Source of the DNA: Aquibium sp. ELW1220
GTDB taxonomy: Bacteria > Pseudomonadota > Alphaproteobacteria > Rhizobiales > Rhizobiaceae
Reading direction: 5' to 3'
Length of the DNA: 64,000 nucleotides
Assembly (NCBI RefSeq): GCF_030398385.1
Contig: NZ_JAOAOQ010000022.1
Span: 28,198 to 92,197, forward strand
Shown piece after piece: positions 38,077 to 47,100 of the stretch. Position 1 is the first letter of the stretch. Each line of letters opens with the position of its first letter. A model generated the notes under the pieces. It searched no databases. It saw nothing but the letters and a program-made list of their open reading frames with translations, and was not told where the DNA came from. The translations under genes were made by a program, and so were the position numbers.

Positions 38077-39060
38077 CTACTGGCGCGCCAGCACGCGGTT
38101 GCGCAGCGTGCCGATGCCTTCGACCTCCAGTTCCACGAGGTCGCCGTGCTTCAGGAAGCGCATGTGCTCCAGGCCGCAGCCGTTGCCGACCGTGCCCGAT
38201 CCGAAGAACTCGCCGGGGTGGAGGGTCTCGGAGCGGGAGACGTAGGCGATCAGATCCTCGAACTTCCAGTACATCGACGACGTGCTGCCGCGGCCCCATT
38301 CCTCGCCGTTGACGCGGCAGACCATGGTCAGGCCATAGGGATCCTTCAGTTCGTCGGCGGTGACGAGGCAGGGACCCATGGCGTTGCCAGTGTCGAAATC
38401 CTTGCCCTTGGCCGGGCCGAGCTGCCCGCCCATCTCCAGCGTCTGGGCGTCGCGGGCGGAGAAATCGTTGAAGATGGTGTAGCCGTAGATGTAGTCGCGG
38501 GCGGCGTCGCGGGCGATGTCGACGCCCTTCTTCCGGACGTAGAAGCCGAATTCCAGCTCGAAATCCATCAGGCTGGAGTAGCCTGGCCAGAGCACGTCCT
38601 GACCGTCGCCGATCACGCTGAACCGGTTGGCCTTGTAGTAGATGGGCTGGTCGTAGAAGATCTTCGGCACCGACAGCGCGCCCGTGCGCTCGAACTCCCT
38701 CATCGCCGCTTCAGGATCCGGCGAGGCATCGGCGCGCACGCGCCTGGCGGCAGCGAAGGACTGCTTGAGATGGGTCTCGAAGCACAGGCAGTCTCGCATC
38801 TGGATCGGCACAGGAACCGGCGCCATGAGCCTGACCGCGTCGCGCGCGACGGTGGCCGGGCCCGCCTTGCCGAGGGTCTCGTAGGCGCGGTCGAGTGCGG
38901 CGTCGCCGGCCTCGATCATCGCCTGGACCGAGGCGAAGGGCGCGTAGGCCTCGCCGTAAGCCGCCTGATGGGCCTCTGCGAGGTCAACGATCCTGCGATC
39001 GCCCTCGACGAAGGCGCCGGCGCGCGGTGCACCCTCCCGCTCGTAGGTCACGAGTTTCAT
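38077..39060 (-). CDS. Fumarylacetoacetate hydrolase (FAH) family protein
   Basis: A 327-residue FAH-superfamily protein. These metal-dependent enzymes cleave C-C bonds in beta-diketo or related acids, or act as decarboxylases or hydratases in aromatic catabolism. The metal-site segment LMDFELEFGFYV (Glu-x-Glu), YGYTIFNDFSARDAQ and the GPAKGKDFDTGNAMGPCLV block are conserved. Other typical parts include MRDCLCFETHLKQSF near residue 88. GGGGAGGAC precedes the ATG. It lies between a TetR gene (same strand, 58 bp upstream) and an acyl-CoA ligase. Confidence 0.9.
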   Translation of the reverse strand: MKLVTYEREGAPRAGAFVEGDRRIVDLAEAHQAAYGEAYAPFASVQAMIEAGDAALDRAYETLGKAGPATVARDAVRLMAPVPVPIQMRDCLCFETHLKQSFAAARRVRADASPDPEAAMREFERTGALSVPKIFYDQPIYYKANRFSVIGDGQDVLWPGYSSLMDFELEFGFYVRKKGVDIARDAARDYIYGYTIFNDFSARDAQTLEMGGQLGPAKGKDFDTGNAMGPCLVTADELKDPYGLTMVCRVNGEEWGRGSTSSMYWKFEDLIAYVSRSETLHPGEFFGSGTVGNGCGLEHMRFLKHGDLVELEVEGIGTLRNRVLARQ

Positions 39061-39118
39061 GGTCCGTCCTCCCCTGAGCCCGGGTTCCGGCTGCTGTGCC
39101 TGGTCCGGGTATCTTCAT

Positions 39119-39805
39119 TTACACGCGGCTGTAGAGAAGGGCCGCCTTCATGAGTGCCACCAGGTGCCTCGAGGTGGTCATCTCATCCTCCGGGTCGCAG
39201 CGGCCGCCCGAAAGCCGGCTGATGCGGCCGGTGTCGGCCATGGTGTAGACCATCACGCCGAGCATGGCCTGATAGCCCCAGTTGATCTCCTCGATCGTGC
39301 GATCCGGCATCGCGCGCTGCAGCGCGTCGATGACCTGGTAGGCGATCGGATCGAAGAACTCGGCCACGACCTTGCGGTGGTGCGACTTCGGATCCGACAC
39401 CTCGCGCGCCAGGATGCGCGCATAGCTCGAATTCTTCTCGGTGCTGCGCATGTGGAGATTCGGGACCAGCACCGCCTTGACGATCATCTCGACCTTCCGC
39501 TCCGGATCCGGCTCCATCTCGGCCAGGCGCAGGCCGGCGACACGCTGGTCGACGATCATCGGCGCACGCATCTCGAAGATGGCGCGGTAGAGCCCTTCCT
39601 TGCTGCCGAAGTGATAGTTGACCAGCGCTACGGGGACGTCGGCGCGGAGCGCGATCTGGCGCACCGTGGCGCCGTCGAAGCCATGGTCGGCGAACTCGCC
39701 CTCGGCGGCCGTCAGGATGCGAATTCGCGTGCCCGCGGCGTTGCGCTGCGTCGGCTCGACCACAACCACCTTACGATCTTCCTCGTTCCTGTCGCTTTTC
39801 GCCAC
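39119..39805 (-). CDS. TetR family transcriptional regulator
   Basis: A 228-residue TetR regulator. The HTH is in FDGATVRQIALRADVPVALV, followed by NYHFGSKEGLYRAIFE. A GTG at 39805 (VAKSDRNEEDRK) is chosen as start because an ATG at 39865 lies upstream of the likely -10 box. The N-terminal tail before the HTH is basic and charged, about 25 residues. It probably represses itself and the divergent TRAP transporter through the dyad at 39856-39890. FAH and ligase genes follow on the same strand. Confidence 0.87.
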   Translation of the reverse strand: MAKSDRNEEDRKVVVVEPTQRNAAGTRIRILTAAEGEFADHGFDGATVRQIALRADVPVALVNYHFGSKEGLYRAIFEMRAPMIVDQRVAGLRLAEMEPDPERKVEMIVKAVLVPNLHMRSTEKNSSYARILAREVSDPKSHHRKVVAEFFDPIAYQVIDALQRAMPDRTIEEINWGYQAMLGVMVYTMADTGRISRLSGGRCDPEDEMTTSRHLVALMKAALLYSRV

Positions 39806-39855
39806 GTCCCACCGACCTTGCCGGCCACGATGCCGGCTCCCTGATACGAGCGTAT

Positions 39856-39890
39856 TGAACGCCATGACAGGTATCTTGTCAACTTGTTCA
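39856..39890. promoter_or_regulatory. 35-bp dyad operator overlapping divergent tetR / TRAP promoters
   Basis: The arms are symmetric: TGAAC, 5 bp, GACA, 7 bp, TGTC, 5 bp, GTTCA, centred at 39873. On the minus strand TTGACA (39882-39877) and TTCAAT (39859-39854) with 17-bp spacing make a good tetR promoter. On the plus strand ATGACA (39864-39869) and TCAAAT (39888-39893) make a possible TRAP promoter. The dyad covers both, as expected of a TetR operator. Confidence 0.65.
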
Positions 39891-39959
39891 AATCTGCTAC
39901 CGTTCTCTCACGACGGCACGGGCTGGGAGCGAGCGGCCGTCCAAACCGGGAGGATCTTG

Positions 39960-41033
39960 ATGCATCGAAACGCTTTGTTGGGTGGCGCTGCCGCCATCGC
40001 CGTCGCCTGGGCCGCAGCACCCGCCGTGGCACAGGAGACGATCAATCTCACCGTCGCCACCGGCCATCCGGAGGTGTTCCTGTGGGTGAAGCATATCAAG
40101 GAGACCTTCATCCCCACGGTCGACGCGGAACTGGCCAAGGCCGGCGACGTGAAGATCGACTGGACGCAGGGCTATGGCGGCACCATCGTCAAGCTCGGCT
40201 CGGAGGTGGAGGCCTTCCAGCAGGGCATCATCGATGTCGGCCAGATGAGCGGCGTCTTCAACCCGGCCACGATGGGCCTCCTGAACCTGACCTATGCCAT
40301 GCCCTTCGGCCCGGCCGACGCGCGCGGCGTCACCGCCGCCGTGGAAGCCGCCCTGACCGAGACCGAGGGTGCTCTGGCAAAGCTCGAGGAGGCGACCGGC
40401 GTGGTCTACATCGGCGGCGGCATCGCCATCGACGACTACAACATCGCCTCCACCCGCGAACTGACCAAGATCGCGGACATGAACGGCGTGAAGCTCGGCG
40501 GTGCCGGACCCAACCTCGCCTGGCTCGCGGGCACCGGCGCCGTTGGCGTGCAGGGCAGCTACGTGAGCTTCTACAACGACATCAAGACGGGCGTTTACGA
40601 CGGCAACATCGGCTGGATGACCGCCAACGTTCCGGCCAAGCTCTACGAGGTGGCCCCGAACTGGAACCTGACGCATTTCGGGGCGATGTACATCGGCGGC
40701 ATGGGTGTCTCGAAGCAGCAGTGGGATACCTTCTCGGACGGCACGAAGGCTGCATTCCGGGCGGCGGCCGCGGCCTATACCAAGGCCTATTTCGACGAGC
40801 AGGAAGCGCGCTACGACGCCGCGAAGAAGACGCTGGTCGAGGCTGGCGGCAAGCTGGTCGAGTTCGACCCGGCGGAACGCACCGCCTGGATCAAGGCTCT
40901 GCCCAACCCGACCGCCGCCTGGATCAAGGCGGCCGAAGCGCGGGGCGAGCCGGTACGGCCGGTGCTCGAAGCCTATCGCGACAGGCTGAAGGCGACCGGC
41001 TTCGCCTTCGAGCGCGACTACCTCGCCGAGTGA
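39960..41033 (+). CDS. TRAP transporter substrate-binding protein (DctP), second system
   Basis: A 357-residue DctP-family periplasmic protein. The signal peptide covers residues 1-24 (MHRNALLGGAAAIAVAWAAA plus PAVA). The mature part starts QETINLTVATGHP. VGQMSGVFNPATMGLLNLTY and GGAGPNLAWLAGTGAV are family-like. The Arg that usually binds carboxylate (GlkiR) is not obvious: the aligned region reads NGVKLGGAGPN, so the ligand may not be a simple C4-dicarboxylate. A strong GGGAGGA site precedes the ATG. It is the first gene of a plus-strand operon with dctQ, dctM and an MBL hydrolase. Confidence 0.9.
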   Translation: MHRNALLGGAAAIAVAWAAAPAVAQETINLTVATGHPEVFLWVKHIKETFIPTVDAELAKAGDVKIDWTQGYGGTIVKLGSEVEAFQQGIIDVGQMSGVFNPATMGLLNLTYAMPFGPADARGVTAAVEAALTETEGALAKLEEATGVVYIGGGIAIDDYNIASTRELTKIADMNGVKLGGAGPNLAWLAGTGAVGVQGSYVSFYNDIKTGVYDGNIGWMTANVPAKLYEVAPNWNLTHFGAMYIGGMGVSKQQWDTFSDGTKAAFRAAAAAYTKAYFDEQEARYDAAKKTLVEAGGKLVEFDPAERTAWIKALPNPTAAWIKAAEARGEPVRPVLEAYRDRLKATGFAFERDYLAE

Positions 41034-41039
41034 CAGCAT

Positions 41040-41113
41040 CCGGCATCTGTGCCGGACCCCGACACGGATGGGCGGCGCCGCGGCGCCGCCTGCAACTGCA
41101 CCTGCGCAGGTGC
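41040..41113 (+). other. Three tandem hairpins between dctP and dctQ
   Basis: Three perfect inverted repeats follow the dctP stop: CCGGCA/TGCCGG (41040-41055), the 20-bp palindrome GGCGGCGCCG/CGGCGCCGCC (41071-41090), and the 16-bp palindrome GCACCTGC/GCAGGTGC (41098-41113). There is no T tract. Such structures can protect the dctP mRNA end and lower expression of the downstream permeases. Confidence 0.5.
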
Positions 41114-41174
41114 CCGACGCCTGGCCCACGACGCGCCGGCGGATTCCCTTCCAACAGCTGACGGAAACGACATC

Positions 41175-41735
41175 ATGGCCGGCGAATCCGCCATTCCTCC
41201 AGACGCTGCGCCCCTCCCCGGCCCGCCGGCCGGGCCGTTCGCGCGCGTTCTCGGCATCATGAATGCCGCCGGCACGCTGTGGATCATCGGCCTCATGCTC
41301 CTGATCAATGCCGACATCATCGGCCGCAGCGCCTTCGACGCGCCGATTGCGGGGGTGCCGGAACTCGTCGCCTTCTCCATCGTCGGCATCGTCTTCCTGC
41401 AGCTCGCCCATACGCTGCGATCCGGATCGATGACCCGGTCGGACGTGCTGCTCGGCGTGCTCGAAAGCCGCGCCCCGCGGGTGCGGCGCGCCCTGCTCGG
41501 CCTGTTCCATCTCGTCGGCGGATTGCTGATGGCGATGATCGCAGGCAAGTTCTGGCCGAGCGTCGCTGCGGCATGGCTGCAGCCGGAGCGCAACTTCATG
41601 GGCAATCCCGGCTTCTTCACCATTCCGCAGTGGCCGCTGTTCGTCCTGGTCTTTCTCGGCATCGCCGCGACGGCGCTGCAGTTCCTCGCCGGCGCGCTCG
41701 ACGACCTGCGCGCGCTACGGGAGCGTTCGGCATGA
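41175..41735 (+). CDS. TRAP transporter small permease (DctQ), second system
   Basis: A 186-residue protein with four membrane segments. The motif around LINADIIGRSAFDAPIAGVP corresponds to the conserved R.xFxxxxxxxxE segment of DctQ. A Pro/Ala-rich cytoplasmic N-terminus of about 25 residues precedes it. GGAA lies 8 bases before the ATG. The end overlaps dctM by ATGA. Confidence 0.85.
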   Translation: MAGESAIPPDAAPLPGPPAGPFARVLGIMNAAGTLWIIGLMLLINADIIGRSAFDAPIAGVPELVAFSIVGIVFLQLAHTLRSGSMTRSDVLLGVLESRAPRVRRALLGLFHLVGGLLMAMIAGKFWPSVAAAWLQPERNFMGNPGFFTIPQWPLFVLVFLGIAATALQFLAGALDDLRALRERSA

Positions 41736-43048
41736 GCGGCGTCGGCATCGCCTTCCTGTCGATCGGGCTCATGCTGGCGCTGATCTATTCCGGCATGCAC
41801 GTCGCCATCGCCCTCATCCTCTTGTCCTTCGGCGGGGTCTGGCTGCTGCGGGGCAATTTCGACATCGCCTCGAACATGCTGGTGCTGGCCTTCAAGGATT
41901 CCATCAGCGACTACCTGTTCGGCGTGGTGCCGCTGTTCGTGCTGATGGGCCTGCTGGTGGCGGTGGCCGGCATCGGGCGCGACACGTTCGAGGTCGCAGC
42001 GCAGCTGTTCCGCCGCGTGCTCGGCGGGCTGGGGATCGCGACGGTCGCAGCCAACGCCGTCTTCGCCGCGATAACCGGCATCTCGATCGCCTCGGCGGCC
42101 GTGTTTACCAAAGTGGCGGTGCCGGAAATGATCCGCCACGGCTACACGCCGCGCTTCGCCGTCGGCGTGGTGGCGGGCTCCTCGGTGCTGGGCATGCTGA
42201 TCCCGCCCAGCCTGCTGTTCATCCTCTACGGCGTGCTGACGGAGCAGTCGGTCGGTTCGCTGTTCATCGCGGGCGTGATCCCCGGAACGCTGCTGGCGGT
42301 GATCTACTGCATCGGCATCGTGGCGATGGGGCGGTGGTGGCCATCCTTCGTCGGCGGGCGGAAGGCGGCGTCCTACGACACGTCGCAGGACATGGGTGTC
42401 GCCGAGATGGCAAACAAGCTGGCGCCGATCGTCATCCTCATCGCGCTGGTGCTCGGCGGCATCTACGGCGGCTTCTTCACGCCGACGGAAGCAGGTGCTG
42501 CGGGCGCGCTCGGCGCGCTGCTGATCTCGCTCGCCAAGCGCCGGCTGACCTGGGCGAGCTTCTGGCAGGTGCTGGTCCAGACCGGCCACACGACCTCGTC
42601 GATCTGCTTCCTCATCATCGGGGCCAGCCTCTATTCCCGCATGCTGGCGATGTCGGGCATGCCGGGCTTTCTCGGCACGCTGGTCGTGGAGTCGGGCATG
42701 GGCGTCGCCGGCATCGTCGTGGCGCTGATGGTCGTCATCATCCTTCTCGGCACCATCCTCGACTCGGCCTCCATCATGCTGCTGACGCTGCCGATCGCCC
42801 TGCCGATCCTCACCGGGACCGGCGTCGACCTGATCTGGCTCGGCGTGATGGTGGTGCTGGCGGTCGAGATCGGCCTGCTCACGCCGCCCTTCGGCATCGC
42901 TGCCTTCGTCGTGAAGGCGACGCTGGGGCCGGAAAGCACCGTCACGCTTGGTGACATCTTCGTCGGTGCCGCCCCCTTCGCGGCGATGATGCTGCTGGTG
43001 CTCGTGCTGGTCTTCCTCTTCCCGTGGCTCGCAACCGCGCTCGTCTGA
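41732..43048 (+). CDS. TRAP transporter large permease (DctM), second system
   Basis: A 438-residue membrane protein of the DctM family, about twelve hydrophobic segments. FAAITGISIASAAVFTKVAVP, FVGVVAGSSVLG-like and IPPSLLFILYGVLTEQSVG regions and the C-terminal LLTPPFGIAAFVVK are typical. It is the sodium-coupled translocator of the second TRAP system. The ATG overlaps the dctQ stop, with GGGAG upstream. Confidence 0.91.
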   Translation: MSGVGIAFLSIGLMLALIYSGMHVAIALILLSFGGVWLLRGNFDIASNMLVLAFKDSISDYLFGVVPLFVLMGLLVAVAGIGRDTFEVAAQLFRRVLGGLGIATVAANAVFAAITGISIASAAVFTKVAVPEMIRHGYTPRFAVGVVAGSSVLGMLIPPSLLFILYGVLTEQSVGSLFIAGVIPGTLLAVIYCIGIVAMGRWWPSFVGGRKAASYDTSQDMGVAEMANKLAPIVILIALVLGGIYGGFFTPTEAGAAGALGALLISLAKRRLTWASFWQVLVQTGHTTSSICFLIIGASLYSRMLAMSGMPGFLGTLVVESGMGVAGIVVALMVVIILLGTILDSASIMLLTLPIALPILTGTGVDLIWLGVMVVLAVEIGLLTPPFGIAAFVVKATLGPESTVTLGDIFVGAAPFAAMMLLVLVLVFLFPWLATALV

Positions 43049-43068
43049 AACCGATCGGAGTCTCCCCC

Positions 43069-44082
43069 ATGGCCAAGTGGCAATACACCAAAGGAATGCA
43101 CGACCTCGGCAACGGCTGCTATGCCTACCTGCTGCCGGACGGCAGCTGGGGCTGGTCGAACGCCGGACTGATCGTCGACGGCGACGCGACGCTGATGGTC
43201 GACACGCTTTTCGACCTCAGGCTGACGGCCGAGATGCTCGCCGCCTACCGCGCCTCGATCCCGGCGGCCAAACGGATCGGCGTCCTCGTCAACACCCATG
43301 CCGACGGCGACCACACTTTCGGCAACCAGCTCGTCGAAGGCGCGCGCATCATCGCCACCCAGGGCACGGTCGACGACTTCGCCCGCTTCGACCCTGCCGT
43401 GGTGCAGAAGATCGTGACCAATGCCGACCAGTTCGGCAGCGCGGGCGTGTTCATGAAGGAGTGCTTTCGGCCCTTCGACTTCACCGGCATCGAACTGACC
43501 CCGCCGACGGAAACCTTCTCGGGCACGCTCGACATCATGGTCGGCTCCAAGAAGGTGCAACTGATCGAGGTCGGCCCGTCGCATTCGCTGGGCGACGCCC
43601 TGATCTACGTGCCGGACGACAAGGTGATCTACACCGGCGACATCCTGTTCACCGAAGGCACGCCCATCGCCTGGTACGGGCCGGTCGATCGCTGGATCCG
43701 GGTCTGCGACATGGTGCTCGACATGGACGTCGAGACGGTCGTTGCCGGGCACGGTCCGATCTCGACCAAGGACGACGTTCGCACCATGCGCGACTATCTC
43801 CAGTACGTTACCGACAGGTCGCGGCCGCTCTACGAGCAGGGCATGGACTATCTGGAGGCGGCCTACAGGATCGACCTTGGGGAGTACCGCGACTGGAACG
43901 ATGCGGAACGGGTGGTCGTCACGATCCAGACGCTGTTCGATGATTTCGGTCAGGCGCCGGAGCGCCCTGTGCGCCCGCCGATTCCCTATTTCGCCGAGAT
44001 GAAGGGCTTTCGCCACCATCTCGGCCGCGGGCCGGTGCACGAGGCCTATTGCAAGGCCTGCGGGCTTCTCCATCGGAGTTGA
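43069..44082 (+). CDS. MBL-fold metallo-hydrolase
   Basis: A 337-residue metallo-beta-lactamase-fold protein. The metal motif is HADGDH (77-82), an HxHxDH variant with Asp for the second His, as in a known subgroup. Further ligands lie in GPSHSLGD, YTGDILF (Asp) and AGHGP (His). The C-terminal part contains a CKAC pair. Substrates of such proteins include thioesters, lactones and glyoxalase-type esters. CGGAG precedes the ATG. It is the last gene of the TRAP operon, so it probably acts on the imported compound. Confidence 0.88.
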   Translation: MAKWQYTKGMHDLGNGCYAYLLPDGSWGWSNAGLIVDGDATLMVDTLFDLRLTAEMLAAYRASIPAAKRIGVLVNTHADGDHTFGNQLVEGARIIATQGTVDDFARFDPAVVQKIVTNADQFGSAGVFMKECFRPFDFTGIELTPPTETFSGTLDIMVGSKKVQLIEVGPSHSLGDALIYVPDDKVIYTGDILFTEGTPIAWYGPVDRWIRVCDMVLDMDVETVVAGHGPISTKDDVRTMRDYLQYVTDRSRPLYEQGMDYLEAAYRIDLGEYRDWNDAERVVVTIQTLFDDFGQAPERPVRPPIPYFAEMKGFRHHLGRGPVHEAYCKACGLLHRS

Positions 44083-44171
44083 GGCCAAAGGCCCACCGCC
44101 TCACGCGCTGCTGGCCGGCGCAGGCCGCTCCGGACGGAAGCATCCGCACCTGCGGCCGGTTCAGCCGGCTC

Positions 44172-44192
44172 TTTGGCCGGCAGCCGGCCGAA
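44172..44192. terminator. Hairpin between MBL hydrolase and autotransporter ends
   Basis: TTTGGCCGG (44172-44180) and CCGGCCGAA (44184-44192) form a 9-bp stem with one T-G pair and a 3-nt loop. The convergent gap is rich in CCGGC repeats and could form alternative hairpins. No T tract is present. Confidence 0.35.
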
Positions 44193-44197
44193 GGCGA

Positions 44198-47100
44198 TCA
44201 GAAGCAATTGCCGGGCGTGCCGTCGCCGGCCTCTCCGCCGAACCTGTAGGCCAGAACCGCCTTGAGCGCATGCTGGCTGGTGCTGGTGCCGAAGGCGCCG
44301 CCATAGTTCACCTGAACGTTTCCGCCGGATTCCGCACAGTAGAGCTTCAGGCCGGCCTCCAGTTCGAACCGCGCCTGATCGAAGGGTTCGACGATCTCGA
44401 TCGGGTCGAGCCCGTCGGGCGCGGCAATGAACTGCGTCTGCGCCGACCAGGAGTCCTGCGGGGAGAGTGCGACGCCGCCGCGAACGAAGCCGCTCAGGGT
44501 CGCCCCGGAAGCCAGCGCGACCGTGCGGTTGACCTCCAGACGCGGCGTCACCACGAAAGCCGACTGCCACAGGGCAGGATAGGTCAGGTTGGCGAGGCCC
44601 ACCCCGGTTTCATTGCGCTCCCGCGAATACATGAAGTAGCCGTCGAGATCGAGATAGGACACCACCTCGAAATCGTCGAACGCATGGATGTGGCTGAAGC
44701 GCAGCCGCGGATTGAGCGAGAGCATGTCGGGATTGCTCTTCGCGATTCCGTCGATCCCCTCGAAAGCGACGGTCTTTTCGGAGAAGAGCGGATATTCCTG
44801 GTCGTCGTCGTCGTAGGCGATGCCGTCGAAACTCGTGTAGGTCTGCTCGTAGCCGCCGACCTCGACGTGCCGCCGGGCGCGCCATGCGCCATAGGAGCCT
44901 GCAGCCACGAAGGTCACCCCGAACGGACCGTTGCGGTAATCGGCCGAGACGCTGGCGGAGTGGATGTTGCCTTTCAGGTCGGAGAGCGTGTCGCCGTCGC
45001 GGATCTGGCTGGAAGCGGCCTCGGAGGTGCCTACGGCGAAACCCGCGGCCCAGTTGTCGTTCACCACGCCCTGGACGCCGAAAGCCAGCGAACGCCAGTC
45101 GTCCTCGTTGGTCGGGCTGTCCTCTACGACCTCGCGCCTGTATTCGCCCCCGGCGACATCGGCCCAGACGCAATCGCGCCGATCGTTCGCATCGGGGTCG
45201 CCTCCCCCGGCCGGGCAGGACGCCGAGAGGTCGAGGAATTCGGCGGAACGCTGCTGCGTCATCGTGAACAGATGCGGGGCCTGGTGCGGCGTCAGCGTGA
45301 CGACCGCGTCGCCGAGAGCCTCGTGGTCTGGCTGCAGCCGAAGCAGATTGACGAGGTAGTTGAACGGATCGTCGACATCGATGGTCTGCTCAATCGCGTC
45401 GATGCCCTCGCCCATCCGCCAGACATTGGGATCGGTGGTGCCGGAAGCGGGGTCCTTCAGGAGATCGAGGAACGGCGGTTTCTCGGCGAGGAGGACGAGG
45501 TCCTGGCCGACGACGGGATTGTTCTCGACCGAGACGCTGAAGATGAAACCGACGGCGGGCGGGGTGAGCGTCGGCGCAAAGCCCTGGTCGGTGACGCCGC
45601 CATCGGCATGGACGATGACGTAGCCGTCATCGGAGAATGCCTTGTTGATCGACAGGAGCAGCAAGGGACCCGCGCCGTCGACGGTGGCGGTTTCGTTCAC
45701 GGTGATCAGGTCTGTCACCTTCGTGTCGTCGACGTTCTGCTGATTGAGGTCGATGTCGAGATAGTAGAAGCCGGAATCGGCGAGGACGAGGTGACTTCCG
45801 ACCGCCGTCGTCAGTACCCGTCCCCGGTCGCCCGGCGCGAGGAAGCCCTGGTTGGTCAGATATCCGCCGGTTCCCAGCTTCACGACGTCATCGGAAATGA
45901 ACAGCGCTCCGGCCTCGTTGGTCAGGTTGTTGGTGCCGCCGCCAAGATCGACATTGCCGATGATGTTGCTGGTCCGGGTGACGCCGCCGGTCAGGGCATA
46001 GTCGTCGACGAAGCCGGCACCGCGTGCCCGGTTGAACACGTCCTCGTTGCCGTCGCCGCCGAGGATGGCGAGACCATCGAGCAGCGGAAGCACGTTGGGC
46101 GCAGCGATGCTGCCCTGCGCGTACAGCGTTCCGTTGCTGGACAGCAGATTGTCGTTGCCATCGGCGAACTGCACGGCCGCACCGGTCCCGTCGGATGCCC
46201 AGACGAGCCCGATGCCGTTGCCCTCCGTTCCGTTCCGGTCGATGACGATGTCGATGTCGCCATTGGCCGTGCCGCCGGCGCTCTGGCCGAAGATGCCGAT
46301 GCTGTCTTCGCCCGCCACGATGACATTCCGGGTCTGTGTGATCGACACGTCGCCCGCTGTGCCCGGCTTGCCGACGCTGCCGGCGAAGGCCCGCAGGTCC
46401 GGGTCGTCGACATCGGTGCCATACAGCCCCGCGCCGACGATACCGCCGCCGCCGGCGATCGACTGAACGACGATGCCCTGGGCGCCGTAGCCGTCCGTCC
46501 GCACGTCGCCGTAACTGTAGAGGGTGGCATCGCCGGAATCGCCACCTTCGGTGGCTCCGCCGGCGGCGATCGTCACCGGCGTGAGAGAGAAGCCGTCCTG
46601 GCCCATGAGCAGTCCGCCGGCATAGACACCCGCTAGCCCGCCACCGCCGCCGATCGACTGGACGACGATGCCCATCGCCCCTGCGCCGCTGGTCTCGACG
46701 CCATGCGCGGTCACGGTCACGTCGCCGCCATCGCCGCCGGCACCGTCCGTACCGCTTCCCAGCGCGACGTCGACGCCCTCGCCCAGAACGAGACCGTTCA
46801 GGAACACGACGTTGGCGATGCCGCCGCCGCCGCCGATGCTCTGGGCGACGATGCCGTGGCTGAGAGCACCGGAGGTGGTCACCTTTTCCTCGGCGGTCAG
46901 CGTCGAGGCCGGTCCGGCATCGCCGACGAAGGGACCGTCGGTGTGCTGCGAACCTCCCAGCACGATGTCGAGCAACTTGCCGCCGTTGACGATCGACTCC
47001 ACCGTGATGGTGCCGATGCCGCCGCCGCCGCCGATGGTCTGGGCGACGATGCCGATGGCGTTGTGGTTCTCGGTCGTGACCGTTCCTTCGGCGGTCATCT

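Noticed and set aside
39806..39865. ATG start of the TetR gene at 39865
   Set aside because: The tetR -10 box (39854-39859) lies at this ATG, so the transcript would begin downstream of it. GTG at 39805 fits better.
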